The notes under the pieces: generated by a model
Told to the model about the DNA's origin: nothing
What the model saw: only the letters and a program-made list of their open reading frames with translations
Database searches by the model: none
In this document: positions 44,773 through 57,428 of the stretch, in pieces
Layout of the letters: every line of letters begins with the position of its first letter
How positions within the stretch are numbered: the stretch's first letter is position 1
Made by a program: the position numbers and the translations under genes
Source of the DNA: Gigantopelta aegis
Taxonomy: Eukaryota; Mollusca; Gastropoda; Neomphalida; Peltospiridae
Direction: 5' to 3'
NCBI RefSeq assembly: GCF_016097555.1
Contig: NC_054706.1
Location: 43,686,004 to 43,750,003 of the forward strand
Length of the DNA stretch: 64,000 nt

Positions 44773-47700
44773 ATGAATGAATGAATGTTTAACCACACCC
44801 CAGCACAAAAATACACATCGGCTATTGGGTGTCACAAATGGTAAGTATATGAAAATATTATTTATATATATTTATGTAAAACCACAGTATAAGGAGCAGT
44901 GGCAGAAAAGTATAATACAATACATAAAATCAAGGTAAGTACATTTTAAAACTTTGTATAGAAGTCAAAGTGTTTTAAAAACTTTACAATTAATTCTGGG
45001 TGGAATTTAAAAGATTCCAAAACATTTCTGTTGCCAAATATATCATTTCTCGTCGGCTTGAGATGATCAAACTCCACCAAAATGTGGCATACAGTCAGTT
45101 TACACTGACAATGTTCACATTGAGGGGGAGGGTCCTTCTTTAAAATAAATGAATGCGTCAAATATGTATGGCCAATGCGGGCACGGCACAAGACTACTTC
45201 ATCCTTCTTGCATCACCTGTAGGATGACTGCCACTCTCCCAGGACTGCTGTGACAGAATGAAGCTTGTTCGCAACCGCACCGTCCCAATCGTCTTGCCAA
45301 GTCGAAAAGATATATTGGTTAATATGAAATTTAAAATCACTGTAGGGGACACCAACATGGACACGGGGCAAGTTCAATGCAGACTTGGCAGCAACATCAA
45401 CTAAGGGATGCTCCAATTTCATGTATTGTAGAGCTTGGAGACATGAAAGCGAGTCTGTAAAAATAATATACTTGGATGCACATGAATCCTTAATCTGTTC
45501 CAGGGCTTTAATAATTGGCCAAATTTCAGCAGTAAAGACTGATGCTGAATCGGGCAATCTCATGGAAATTATTGCGTCCGATGGAAACACCATAGCACAA
45601 GCCACAGAATACCCATCCCGTGATCCGTCTGTGTAAACAGGAATGTAATCACAGTAGCGCTCTTGGATTTTCATGAAATGTTGTTTATAAATAACTGCAT
45701 CTGTGCGATGTTTTTTGAGATGCACAAGATCGAATACAATTTTTGGTGCTTTGATACACCAAGGTGGCAAAATCAAATATGAAGGCGTTTCCAAAATGTG
45801 TGTTAAATCAATGTTGGAAACTGATAAAAACTGCCTAATGCGAAGACCAAATGTTCGAATCGCATTCGGTTTCGCATCAAATAACTTCATATATTTATCA
45901 TCAAACACCGCACTGTGTGCAGGATGTTTTGGCTTTGATTTAATCTTTGTTGCATACTGCAGAGAAAGTTTTGCAGGTCTAGCACCCAAACTAGGTTCGT
46001 GTGCATCAACGTACAAGCTCTCCACAGGAGATGTTTTGAAAGCACCAAGACAAAGCCTAAGTCCCTGGTTGTGTATAGGATCTAGCATTTGCAAGTAAGA
46101 CTTACGTGCTGACCCATACACAATGCACCCATAATCAAGTTTAGACCGAACTAAAGATCTATAAAGTCGGAGCATAACCTTTCGATCTGCTCCCCATTCA
46201 GTCTTGCCAATAACCTTTAAGATACTGAGGGCCTTTAAGCCCTTCATTTTCACATACTGTAAATGAGGATCAAAAGATAGCCTCCTGTCAAATATAACCC
46301 CCAGAAATTTGGTCTCCTCCACAACTGGAACCGGAGTTTTGTCCAGAAACAGCTGAGGATCTAAATGGTGACCTCGTTTCTGGCAGATATGCATACAGAC
46401 GGTTTTTGACTTCGAGAATCGAAATCCACTGTCAGTTGCCCATTGTTGAAGTTTATTCAAACAAAGCTGCAACTGACGTTCAATGATACTCATACTGGAC
46501 GACATATAACAAGCTATCAACGTCAGGTTTTAAACACTGGGTGATGCTGTTAATTTTCACGGAAAACAAAGTTACTGACAGGATGCTACCTTGAGGCACA
46601 CCCATCTCTTAGGAGTGAGAATCGGATAACGTAGATCCCTCTCGTACCGTGAAAGACCTATTCTGTAAGAAATTTGAGATAACGTCAGGCATACGGCCTC
46701 TTAAGCCCATGCCATGGAGGTCTTTCAAAATCCCATACTTCCACGTGGTATCATAAGCTTTCTCAAGGTCAAAAAAGACCGATACCAAATGCTGGTTATG
46801 GATAAAAGCATCCCTACAAAACGTTTCAAATCTAACAAGATGATCAACCGTGTTACGTCTAGTCCTGAACCCACATTGCACGTTAGTAAGCAATTTGTGG
46901 GACTCAAGATACCAGACAAGTCTATGGTTGATCATTCTTTCCATGGTTTTACAAATGCAACTTGTCAAAGCAATTGGGCGATATCTACTAGGATTTGTTG
47001 GATCCTTACCAGGCTTAGGAATAGGAATGACAATGGCTTTTCTCCAATCAGAAGGAAAGTCACCCGAAATCCAGATTTTGTTAAAAATATTTAATAGAAC
47101 CATTAAGGATGATTCAGATAAGTGTTTTAAGAGTTGATATGTATTTCATCTGGTCCTACAGAAGTATCATGGGCTCTACGCAGAGCGTCCTGCAACTCCT
47201 CCAAAGAGAAGTGCCTGTTGTATACTTCAGCATTTTCAGATGAAAAGTTAATAGGTTGCTTTTCAGCTTTATTTCTGACAGATGTAAAAACATCTGTACT
47301 GAAAGAAAAAGAAGAGTTATGAGAGAAATTGTCTGCCAATGCATTGGCAATGTCACGATGAGACGTAATATCCGTGTCATTGACAGACAAATGGCGAACT
47401 GTATTATTGGATTCTTTTCCCTTGATTTTACGTATCCTATTCCAGACAGATTTCACAGATGTTTGAGAACTCAACTTGGAGACATAATTTCTCCAAGATG
47501 ATTTCTTACTCTGTCTGATAGTTTTACGAGCCTTTGCCCAAGCAATGCGATAACTATTCAGGTTATCCCCGGTAGGTTTGCATCTGAACCTCTCGAGGGT
47601 CCTGTTTCGCTCTTTGATTGCATCTTTGCATGTCTCATTGAACCATGGTTTATTGAAACGCTTCGGTACTGCCGAAGTCTTAGGAATAGTTTCCTCTGCA

Positions 47701-48287
47701 ATATCTTTCAAGATGGAGGTGAACAAAGACATGGGATCATCGGCACCAGTCATGGCAGTTTGTTGCAGTTGAGTGCTGCATAGATGCCGAAATTGATCCC
47801 AGTTTGTCCTGTCAACTTCCATCTCTGAACCCTTTCAAGTGATGTAAGTCCATCATTCTCCAAAATAACTGGAAAGTGGTCACTACCACAAGGGTCTGGA
47901 CAAACTTTCCAGGAGAAATCAAGACAAAGTGATGGACTACAAAGGGTTAAATCAATGGATGTGAAAGAACCTCTTGCAGGATGAAAGTATGTATGACTTT
48001 TATCATTAAGTAATATTAAGTCATTTTTGAGAATTGTCTTCTAATTGTTTACCTCTAGTGTTTATATCATCGCATCCCCACAAAATCTCCCATGATAACA
48101 AAGGGAGTAGGGAGTTGATCAAGAAGACCTTGAAAGTCCCTAGGGTAAAAATTATAATTGTTTCGAGGGGGTAAATAAACTGAACATAGAGTAATAGTTT
48201 TATGAGCTGTGACCTTTACAGCCACAGCTTGCAAATTTGTCTTTAATGCAACTTTACTCTGGTCACCAAGACATCCACTTATATATA
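44773..48287 (-). mobile_element. I-clade LINE: endonuclease, reverse transcriptase, RNase H
   Basis: Reading down from 48287: an APE endonuclease end (ITLCSVYLPPRNNYNFYPRD, later GSDHFPVILENDG); an ORF2 frame 47822-47127; the RT fingers (WRKAIVIPIPKPGKDPTNPS, FFDLEKAYDTTWKYG) in 47103-46609; PQGS intact near 46590 but a damaged YxDD; RNase H (PVYTDGSRDGYSVACAMVF, IIFTDSLSCLQAL) in 46520-45213; and a terminal C-x2-C knuckle frame 45191-44946. RNase H after RT places it in the I group (I/Nimb/Ingi-like). Three or more frameshifts kill it. The 3' end is CCCAATAGCCGATGTGTATT, then (ATTC)n at 44773. The 5' end is cut by a Tc1 insertion. Confidence 0.9.
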
Positions 48288-49782
48288 CTACTCAAAAGAA
48301 TTTAAGGGTCAAAAATTTATAACCAAATAAGTTTCAGAGTGTATTAGATTGATGATGTAAACTACACCAAAAATTTAATTTATTGTTCCATATTCACAAA
48401 AAACACACAAATAAACGTCACTGTATACAAGAAAGTCACATGACATGCTGTCAAAGTTGAAGGTTGTCAAACATGGATTTTACACATTAGAACATTCGTT
48501 TAATAGTGTGTGAATCCACCCCTGGCGCGAATACACTCGACACATCGTTGCCTCATGCTGTTGATCAGATGTCTGAAGAACTCTTGGGGAATGGCCTGCC
48601 ACTCTGCCATAAGAAGTTGACCCAGATCATGCCTAATTCGTTCCAGGCGTTCTCTATTGGGGCCAAGTCAGGCGAATATGCTGGCCAATCCATCCTGGTG
48701 ATACCTTGTTGTCTGAGAAAGTCTGTTACCACCCTGGCGCGGTGGGGTCTGGCATTGTCATCCTGCAGAACTGCCCCGCCGCCAATCTGCTGAAGGCCTG
48801 GGAGAACCAACGGCCGGATAATCTCATTCAGATAGCGGATTCCATTCAGATTGCCATCCACCACATAGAGGGGGGTCCTGTGGTGGATAGAGATGCCGCC
48901 CCACACCATGACGCTGCCACCACCGAACCGTCGTTGAACTGGAGACTAAACCTGGACTCATCAGTGAACATCACTCGACCCCACTGAACACGTTGCCACC
49001 GCAGATGAAGTGTGCACCAGTGACGTCTGGCCGTTCTGTGACGTGGTAGGAGTGGTGGTCGAACAGCCTGGTGACGGCAGCGTAGATTATTGGCTCTCAG
49101 ACGATTGTGTATGGTTTGATCAGACACTCGAGTTCCAGTTGCAGTCCGCAGATTGTCACGTAATCGGCGTGCAGTGGTTGTGCGTTGATGTAGAGCCATA
49201 TTGGTGATGTAGCGGTCCTCTCTATTTGTAGTGCTTCGGGGTCTTCCCGAACGTGGACGATTTCGAACAGAATTTGTTGCTTGGTACCGTTGCCACAGTC
49301 GGCCAACGACACTCTGACTGACACCAAGTCTCAGAGCAACATTTCTTTGCGTATTGCCATCGTGAAGCCAAGCAATAGCCCTTCCTCAATCTTCGATAGT
49401 CAGTTGAAGTCGTACCATTGTCGAATTTGGAGTGTGCACCGTACACGAACGCAAGCTCCAATTATACGGAAATTCAGCATTGGGAACATGGAATACACAT
49501 GCAAAGCGTGCAAATGAAGCGCTTTGTGAAAAAGCAAGTTACGGGCACTTAGCAGACCTTTCGCTTTCGCCCTGATTTACGTGCAAATGTAAGCATGTTT
49601 TCGCCATTAGAACTAGTCGACAGTGTCAATGACAGTGGATTTTAATTCATTTATGGGTTGCTTAGACCCACTTTCGTCAAAATGGAACAATACCATGCGT
49701 GACATTATGGTCTAGCTAATATAATTGACATTCAGAAAATAATGTCGAAAATATCGTCTGACCCTTAAATTCTTTTGAGTAG
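48288..49782 (-). mobile_element. Tc1-type transposon, both TIRs, internally deleted
   Basis: TIR CTACTCAAAAGAATTTAAGG on both ends, with TA flanks (48286-48287, 49783-49784). The minus-strand transposase starts at 49418 (MVRRQLTIEDRGRAIAWLQD) and keeps the helix-turn-helix frame across GVSQSVVGR. Relative to the copy at 60518, about 70 bp are lost after QFNDG and about 45 bp after the catalytic Glu, each between short direct repeats. It is nonautonomous but end-complete. Confidence 0.93.
48500..49418 (-). pseudogene. Tc1 transposase with two internal deletions
   Basis: DNA-binding part (RLWQRYQATN...RPRSTTNRED), MFTDESRFS (first Asp), VLQDDNARPH (second Asp) and YSPDLAPIE (Glu) are all readable, but the deletions shift the frame after QFNDG and again after NELG. 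The ORF closes at FTHY with TAA at 48500. Confidence 0.9.
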
Positions 49783-49857
49783 TATATATGTCTGCTACTT
49801 GTACAGAGTAATAGGTCATCAAAATGTTAATCCAGTTCATCCTTGTGTGCCTTGTAC

Positions 49858-50110
49858 CAGCCTCGGTGGTGTCGTGGTTAAGCCATTGGACTTAAGGCTG
49901 GTAGGTACAGGGTTCGCAGCCTGGTACCAGCTCTCACCCAGAGCAAGTTTAACCGACTCATTGGGTAGGTGTAAGGCCACTACCTCTTCTCTTTCACTAA
50001 CCACTAACTAACCCACTGTCCTGGACAGACAGCCCAGATATCTGAGGTATACTGTGCCCAGGACAGTGTGCTTGATACTTAATTGGATATAAGCACGAAA
50101 ATAAGTTGAA
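49858..50110 (+). mobile_element. tRNA-headed SINE, tail 3
   Basis: The head CCTCGGTGGTGTCGTGGTTA is close to head I. The body has CCCACTGTCCTGGACAGACA, and the tail is AATTGGATATAAGCACGAAA with (TGAAA)n. Tail-only fragments occur reversed at 32219 and 52538. Confidence 0.88.
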
Positions 50111-50474
50111 ATGAAATGAAATTCAACTGATACAGCGAAAACGGATTGTACTTATTGTTTTTGATAGTTTAAAAAAATAAATGCAGCAACAGGTTAGTAA
50201 ATTTCTTTATTAATGTTCCTTTTCGTAACATCTGACTGATAGTGTCTGTGGAAAGACCTGCCAAATCATTATGTAGCCAAATGAAATGTTCAAAATATGT
50301 GCCCAAAAATAAGTGAAAATGTGATCAGATATGAACTTTATACAACATACATGTATAACCATCACATTATTAGAACAAGGATTAAACATTGAGACATGAC
50401 GAATCTGTGTAGTTGTTGTGAAAGGCTGATTTATGCACTTGGCCACAAATGATATCACCAACAGGATTATCAAG

Positions 50475-50712
50475 ATGGCTGATGGCTGGATTTAGCTCAG
50501 TCAGCTGAGCACTTGCTTGAGGTGCTTGTGCTGCAGGATCAAACCACCTCGGTGGATCCATTCAACTGATTGTTTCAACCAGTGCACCACAACTGGCCAA
50601 AGGCTGTGGTATGTGCTTTCCTGTCTGTGGGAAAGTACATATAAAAGATCCATTTCTGCATTGCAAAAAATTTAGTGGCTTTATGGTAACGTTAAACAAA
50701 ACAAACTTTAAC
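50475..50712 (+). mobile_element. tRNA-headed SINE, head III, short tail 2
   Basis: TTTAGCTCAGTCAGCTGAGC head, AACCAGTGCACCACAACTGG centre, and a shortened tail GGTAACGTTAAACAAAACAA. Same family as 12943-13268 with an internal deletion. Confidence 0.88.
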
Positions 50713-51282
50713 AATCACAAGAACTGGGGTAAAATAAATGCAAGATCATCTTTGCAACATGTGAGATGACATAGTTTGTGGCAGCAAAATAATGCACTTA
50801 TTTCTTCCAAGAGCTGTTAACTATGAATTGTGGTTATCCAAATGTTTTGAATTTAATTTTTAAAATTAAACTTGTATATTTTATTTTATTTTGTTTGTTT
50901 TTAATTATTATTTGTAAAACTATTTATTTATATTGAAACGTCGAACTACGTAAATATATATTGGTCGAAATGTCAGTGGCTGAAACGTCCTTTTCTTTTT
51001 TCCTTCAGTATACACTTGCAATACCTGTTGGGCAAAAAATTAACTTAGTTCTGTATTTTAAAAAGAGTGACCGTTTTTTGGAATTATTTTCAACAAACAA
51101 GCCTATAACCACGTATGCATTATTGGTTATCTGACTTCTACGCGAGTTCGAAGCAGAAAGTCGTGTTCTTATTTTACCATTTCGACTTCTCCGTGTTCCT
51201 TCCGATTCCGCCATCTTTCCCAATTTACGATATACTGTGCAAATAAAGTTTGCCCAGTTAGGTACTCTTTCAAAGTTGTTTT

Positions 51283-51345
51283 CTTTAACGACACCGTTGG
51301 AGCACAATGATTTATTTATCATCAGCTATTGGATGTCAAACATGT
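51283..51345 (-). mobile_element. SINE tail 2 fragment
   Basis: Reversed tail: AACGACACCGTTGGAGCACA and CATCAGCTATTGGATGTCAA. A-rich simple sequence follows at 51369-51410. Confidence 0.8.
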
Positions 51346-51528
51346 GAGGTGAGGTGCTGGTTAAGATGGCAAAAAAAAAAAAAAAAATCAATAAAAAAAA
51401 AAATCAAAGATTAAAAGAATAGGTCAAACGATGGAATTCGAGCAAGCGCTAGGCCTATAACATTATTCGAGTACCGACCAAGCTTGATCGATTCCATGTC
51501 GTACTTTTGTGTTATGGCCTAAATAAAG

Positions 51529-51918
51529 AAAGAAAGAAATGTTTTATTTAACGACGCACTCAACACATTTTATTCACGGTTATATGGCGTCAGACATATG
51601 GTTATAAGGACCACACAGATTTTGGGAGGAAACCCGCTGTCGCCACTACATGTGCTACTCTTTCCGATTAGCAGCAAGGGATCTTTTATTTGCGCTTCCC
51701 ACAGGCAGGATAGCACAAACCATGGCCTTTGTTGAACCAGTTATGGATCACTGGTCGATGCAAGTGGATTACACCTACCCATTGAGCCTTGCGGAGCACT
51801 CACTCAGGGTTTGGAGTCGGTATCTGGATTCAAAATCCCATGCCTCGACTGGGATCCGAACCCAATACCTACCAGCTTGTAGACCGATGGCCTAACCACG
51901 ACGCCACCGAGTCCGGTT
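51529..51918 (-). mobile_element. tRNA-headed SINE, head I and tail 1, full length
   Basis: Target duplication GGCCTAAATAAA (51517-51528, 51919-51930) and (TTTC)n tail. The tRNA boxes are intact on the minus strand. Confidence 0.92.
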
Positions 51919-52091
51919 GGCCTAAATAAAAGCAGGCGCTAAACAGGCGCTTGTACGGGGGAGGGTTTTTTGGTTGAAACCCGTTCCTGCTTAAGCAAAT
52001 TATTTTTTTAGGTCCTATTTTCCGGGTGAGCATGACTCGACACCCAATATCAGTCGTCAGTCTAGACCACCCCAAACCCTTTTCCTGTCCT

Positions 52092-52200
52092 GGGCCCCGT
52101 TCCACAAAGCGATCTTAGTCCTAAGATAACCTTAAGTGCATATATTAGCTGTGCAGTTACGGTGATCTTAGGGCTAAGATCGCTTCGTGGAACGGGGCCC
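52092..52200. mobile_element. Foldback element, GGGCCCCGTTCCAC ends
   Basis: GGGCCCCGTTCCACAAAGCG and its near-perfect complement CGCTTCGTGGAACGGGGCCC, with an inner CGATCTTAG stem. Well preserved compared with 24031-24140. Confidence 0.88.
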
Positions 52201-52202
52201 TA

Positions 52203-52307
52203 GACGTACCGAGGAGCCGGCCTAAGCAGACACCTGCGTCCCTGACAGGCGTGCGCTACAACAGCTTGCTTTGAATGTGCATGTTAAGCCCTATGACCTG
52301 ACCTGAA
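52203..52307 (+). mobile_element. Mini-SINE relative with ACCTG tail
   Basis: GCCGGCCTAAGCAGACACCT start, CAACAGCTTGCTTTGAATGT, then CATGTTAAGCCCTATGACCT and GACCTGAACA. Flanking CTAGAC repeats suggest a short target duplication. Confidence 0.7.
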
Positions 52308-52479
52308 CAATCTAGACCCCACCTAAAAATTCGTGCACTGTCTGAGAGGGACAGAGGTAATGGGATTTGCCATCCTCCCTAAACATACGAAAACGTGTAT
52401 TTTTCCATTTAGAGGGAAGAATTTAGTTTAGATATCAGTCACTACAGCATTACGATATTTATTTATTTTCTATCAAGAT

Positions 52480-52690
52480 TTTTCAATAAGTATTATCAGA
52501 GTACTGCTAAAGCAATACATGTCCTCTACCGGGACCATTCTTTTAATTTCATTTCAACTTATTTTTGTGATTATATCCAATTAAAGTTCAGGCACGCTAT
52601 CTTGGGCACACACCTTAGCTATATGGGCTGTCTCTCTAGGACAGAGGGTTACCGGGACCACAACTTATCTCCTAAATTCAAAACACTTAA
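52480..52690 (-). repeat. Partial copy of the dispersed repeat at 17511
   Basis: Reversed match: AGTACTGCTAAAGCAATACA and CTTATCTCCTAAATTC. A SINE fragment sits inside it (52538-52649). Confidence 0.7.
52538..52649 (-). mobile_element. 5'-truncated SINE (tail 3) with target duplication
   Basis: TACCGGGACCA at 52527-52537 and 52650-52660. The body is the reversed 3' part of the 49858 family (TTTCATTTCAACTTATTTTT, ATATCCAATTAAAG). Confidence 0.85.
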
Positions 52691-53936
52691 AATACAGACA
52701 TCTAGCAAAAAATGAAAATCAACATTTCCACACAGAAAAATTACACCAAGTCGAATTGCTTGTGTTATAAATATAAATATAAATATAAATATAGTATAAA
52801 ATAAGCTCAATGAAAAAACATCTATAGATCACATGCCACGATTGACATTAGCAGTGTGAACACGCAGTTCAAAAGCATTAAACATGTCTACACATGCCAC
52901 AGCACAACGGTTTTGGTGTGATAATTCGACAATAATGAGATTCGTAAATCGCACCCACCACAGATTCCAAACAAGCTTCCTGTTCGACGTCGGCTGCTTG
53001 CTTCAGTCTCGCATGTTAAACCCCCACCCTAATCGTAACCCCAAAACAAACCCTTGCACTTGTATACAATTTTTCGGTTATCTATTGTCTACCAAAATGA
53101 CCAAATGTTTGCCATCCAATAGCCGATGTTTAATAAATCAATGTACTCTAGTGGGGTCTTTAAACAAACTTTTTATCTATTATTATGCCAAAGTAGTCAA
53201 TAGCTGATGATTAAATTAACCAATGTGCTCTAGTGGTGTCGATAAACAAAGCAAACTAACTTTTTTATCTTTTCAAATGTGATATTGTATTTTATATCCT
53301 TTTCAAAAATGTTTTAATACAAATGTGATTAGTGCGTTTTCGAGTTCAGTGCGTGTCTGTGTGTGTGTGCTGACTAAAGTAAATAAATAAATTCCTTGTC
53401 TGCCATATAATAAAATTGTTTACACACACGCGCACGCGCACCCCGCACACGCATACACACACGGACAGGTGAGCCATTGACTATGCATAACGTACTGCCC
53501 AACAAACCACTCAAACAACAAAACATTTCAACAAATTTTATGTACACAATATGAATATACAAGGAAGGATGACACTATCTCATCCCCAGAATATGATATT
53601 CTAATGTCCATGATTCAATAATTGAGCCCACTAACTTTTATGGTTATTCAATGTATCAGTGTCATTCTGATGACAAACCAGTCAGTCACTAGTCCATCTC
53701 GTCTGGTTGGCTGTTGACATTCCACAGCAGTCCCAACAGCCAACCATACCATGCTAGTCTGTAGACACCACCTCTTGCAGAAGGCTGCTGGTCACTTCAC
53801 TGTTATCTCGACAACCCACATATGATTCACCAGGCTCACAAAGCTTAGATCAAGCTCAAGCTCAAAGCTTAAAGCTTAAAGGCTAGAAACAAATATAACT
53901 ACAAATAGGCTTAATTGATCTAATACAACAATACTC
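52691..53936. other. Intergenic with SINE tails and a CA/CG-rich microsatellite
   Basis: Two tail-2 fragments in tandem (about 53098-53165 and 53195-53260). A CACACACGCGCACGCGCACC-type tract near 53423-53462 could adopt Z-DNA. No exon is supported. Confidence 0.6.
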
Positions 53937-54215
53937 TCCCCCCCCCCCCCCCCCTCAATAATTCTGAATATAAAATATATTATTGGTAGGAAATCTTAAG
54001 ACAGAGATTAATTTTACTTGTAGAATGCAGGTAACTGCATTTCAGGACATCTAGTTTTCAACATTTTAGGGGAAGCATACCCCCCCCCCCCCCGAACCCC
54101 CTAGAAACTGTGCTTTTCGCCCTCGATCTCAGCCACCCCCCCCCCCCCCATGTCGACTTGCTTCCGCCGTATTTGCTTTGCGTTATTTCTCGTTCCTGCC
54201 AGGGCATATAAAATA
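53937..54215. repeat. Poly-C tracts and a MITE-like remnant
   Basis: C runs at about 53938-53954, 54080-54094 and 54136-54149. The stretch AGAAACTGTGCTTTTCGCCC between them resembles the C-rich interior of 56622-57428. Confidence 0.55.
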
Positions 54216-54369
54216 CACCTTGCTAATACTACAATACTGCTCACAACATATTTACAATATATCCAGTATACTCATGCTCTATTACAAATCGCAAAATGTT
54301 AAATCATGAAAACAAAAATGAACATTTTAAAAACTTTTCTTTTGCAATATGTGTTTGCGCTCAAGAAAG

Positions 54370-56140
54370 TCACAACAGAATTAATAAAACCTGAACAAAA
54401 ATGAATAATGAGAACTGAATAACCTATAACAAACTAATAATGATTGAACAAACTGTAACAGAACAACAATCATGATAACTGAACAAACTGTAACCGAAAT
54501 TCAATAATGAGAAATGAACAAACTGTAACAAATTTATGAGAACTGAACAAACTGTGAACAGAAACGAATGAAAAGTGAACAAACTGCAGCAGAAACAAAT
54601 AATGAGAACAGAACTGTAACATAAACCAATAATGAAAACAGAATACATTGTAACATAAAATAATGTAAAATGAACAACTATAAACAGAAACGAATGAGAA
54701 CTGAACAAATTGTAACGTAAAATAATAATGAGAACAGAACAATCTCTAACATAAATAAATAATGAGAACTGAATAAACTGTTACAGAAACCAACAACGAG
54801 AACTGAACAAACTAACATAAACCATAAATCAGAACTAAACATACTAACAAAAACCGCCGAGAACTGAACAAACTCTAACAAAAATCAATGAGAACTGAAC
54901 AAACTGTAACATAAACCAGTAATGAAAACTGAACAAATTGTAAAGTAAACTGATAATGATAAGTGAACAAACTGTTACAGAAACCAATAATGAGAACTAA
55001 GCAACCTGTAACATAAATCAATATTGAGAATTGAACAACTGTAATAATGTAAACTGAACAAATTATAAAAGAAAATAATAATGGGAACCGAACAAAGTGT
55101 AACAGAAACAAAAAATGAGAACAGAATAAACTGTTGGAGAAACCAATAATAAGAACTGAACAAACTATCACATAATGAAAAATTTAAGAAACTGTAACAA
55201 AAACTGTAACATAAATCAACAATGAGAACACAATAACCTGTAACATAAACTAATGAGAAATGAACAAACTATAAACAGAAATGAATGATAATTGAACAAA
55301 CTGTAACAGAAACCAATAATGTGAACTGAACAAATTATAACGTAACCTAATAATGAGAAATGAACACACTATAAACAGACACGAATGAGAACTAAACAAA
55401 CTGTAACATAAATTAATGAGAACTGAACAACCTGTAAAATAAACCAAAATTAAAATTGAACAAACTGCAAAAGAAATTAATAATAACAGAAATCAATAAA
55501 TTATTGTAATTATTATAATGAGAACAAAACAACCTGTAATCAATAATGAAAACTGAAAAAACTGTAACAGAAATCAATATTGAGAATTGAACAACTATAA
55601 ATTAAACTGATAATGTAAACTGAACAAATTATAAAAGAAAATAATAATGCGAACTGAACAAACTGTAATAGAACAAATAATGAGAGAAAAAAATGTAACA
55701 TAAACATTAGAAATGAACAAACTGTAAATTTAACAGAAGCGAATGAGAACTGAACAAACTGTAACAGAAACCAACACTGAGAACTGAAAAAAATGTAACA
55801 TAAACCAAAACTGAGAACTGAACGTACACTAATAATGAGAAGTGAACAAACTAACAGAAATTAATAATAACAGAAATTATAACAACTGAACAAATTAAAA
55901 AGGTATACAATAATAAAAACTGATTAAACTGCAACAGAAGTCAGTATTGCGAACTGAACAAACACTTAACTAAAAAAGCGAATATAGAGAAATGTAATGG
56001 AAACCAGTAATGAGAACTGAACACACTGTAACAGAAACCAATGATGAGAATTGAACTAAAGTTCTAGCAGAAATGATTAATGAAAACTGAACAGGCGAAA
56101 CTGAACAAGGTATTAAAAACTTAACAACACAACAGAATGT
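54370..56140 (+). repeat. 34-nt divergent satellite, left-arm array
   Basis: The consensus is roughly CAAACTGTAACAGAAACCAA then TAATGAGAACTGAA. About 50 units with many substitutions and length changes. Reverse-strand frames read as hydrophobic peptides and are not genes. Confidence 0.93.
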
Positions 56141-56295
56141 TTAAGACGAAAACAAACTGAAATGCAAGAGAAAACATATCACACATATAACAATTATATA
56201 TATTATATATATTAGTAAATACATGTATCGTCCGTTGCCCTGTTTCGGTGTGATTGCGTCGTTTGTGCGCAACAGTACGTACATTTGAATATTGT

Positions 56296-56366
56296 ATGTA
56301 CGTGCGTGCGTGCGTGCGTGTGTGTTTGTTTATATCAGGGCTTCTGCCAGAGGGTAAAACGGGTAT

Positions 56367-56404
<38 letters not shown>

Positions 56405-56422
56405 TGTGTGTGTGTGTGTGTT
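56296..56422 (+). repeat. (GTGC)n and (GT)n microsatellites
   Basis: GTGCGTGCGTGCGTGCGTGT at 56300-56325 and about 24 GT units from 56369. The palindrome's right arm lacks them. Confidence 0.95.
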
Positions 56423-56621
56423 TTGTATTACATTACATTACATTATATTATGATACTTTCAACTACATTCTCGTAGAAAATTAATACTAAATAAATGTAT
56501 TGCCAAGTAGATTCACACCGTATACCCGGCATGAATCTAAGCTTACTATAGAATTATAAACATCCTTTAGTGCTTGTATGACGTTTCAGTAGTTAATTCA
56601 ACACATTGAATGTGGAGAAAT

Positions 56622-57428
56622 CAGGCGCGGATTTAGTGGGGGGGGCCCAAGGGGCCCGGGCCCCCCCCCCCCTATTTTTGGGGTCAAGTTATTATTTTTT
56701 TTAAACTATAGCCTACACTAGAGTGGAATTACACAAAAATACACTTATTTCCCAATTTTGAAGATAACAAAAACAGTATGACAATACCAAAAACGTACGT
56801 TAATATAATAATAATAATAATAGATTTTTATTTCAGATCAGAGATCCATAGAACATATATAAACATCACATACAAAACTGATTACATAATATACAGCAGC
56901 TTGTGCCAGCGATTTGACGTACACAGTTGTACACCGCAGGTGGGCAAGTAGGTCGTTTGAAGTTGTTTCGATTCTGCTCTTCAGCGAATATGCTGTTGAG
57001 CGAAGTAAAGCGCCAAAGCTTTTTACTCGATGACTGACAAACATCTTGCTGGCACTGTATGGTCGTCGTTGTCCGATCATCCATCGGTATGCATTATTAT
57101 AACATATGTTAAGATCTTTCATGGTATCCTGCTTAAATTTCACCCATAATGCACCCGCGTACAAATTACTACAATAACTCACAAATAATTGTGTTTTAAC
57201 AGATTCTGAACATTTTGCAAATCGCCGCAACAACATGTTTGCACGTACACAAAGGGCTCTATACTGTCGTTTAGCTATTTTGTTACTCAGATACGAGGAA
57301 ATCGCATTTCAGGCCACTTAAATTTCAAAATTTCGCGGGGGAGCATGCCCCCGGATCCCCCTATGAATCTCGGGCGCTTCGCGCCCTCGGCCCCCCCCCC
57401 CCATTTAAAAATCCCGGATCCGCGCCTG
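56622..57428. mobile_element. C-rich TIR element carrying a LINE insertion
   Basis: The left end CAGGCGCGGATTTAGTGGGG and right end ATCCCGGATCCGCGCCTG are inverted. G and C homopolymer runs lie inside. A LINE fragment occupies 56810-57300. It is absent from the palindrome's right arm, so it came after the duplication. Confidence 0.82.
56810..57300 (-). mobile_element. 5'-truncated LINE, RT C-terminal part
   Basis: The minus-strand frame 57236-56838 reads LLRRFAKCSESVKTQLFVSY, NNAYRWMIGQRRPYSASKMF and SFGALLRSTAYSLKSRIE, the typical end of jockey/CR1-like ORF2. The 3' tail is (TTATTA)n at 56810-56822. No target duplication could be fixed. Confidence 0.85.

Noticed and set aside
45385-46098. 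Long plus-strand frames opposite the I-clade LINE
   Set aside because: Shadows of the minus-strand ORF2.
54370-55450. Several minus-strand frames rich in Phe, Ser, Leu and Val, like membrane peptides
   Set aside because: They are translations of the 34-nt satellite and change with unit length; there is no start context or splice structure.
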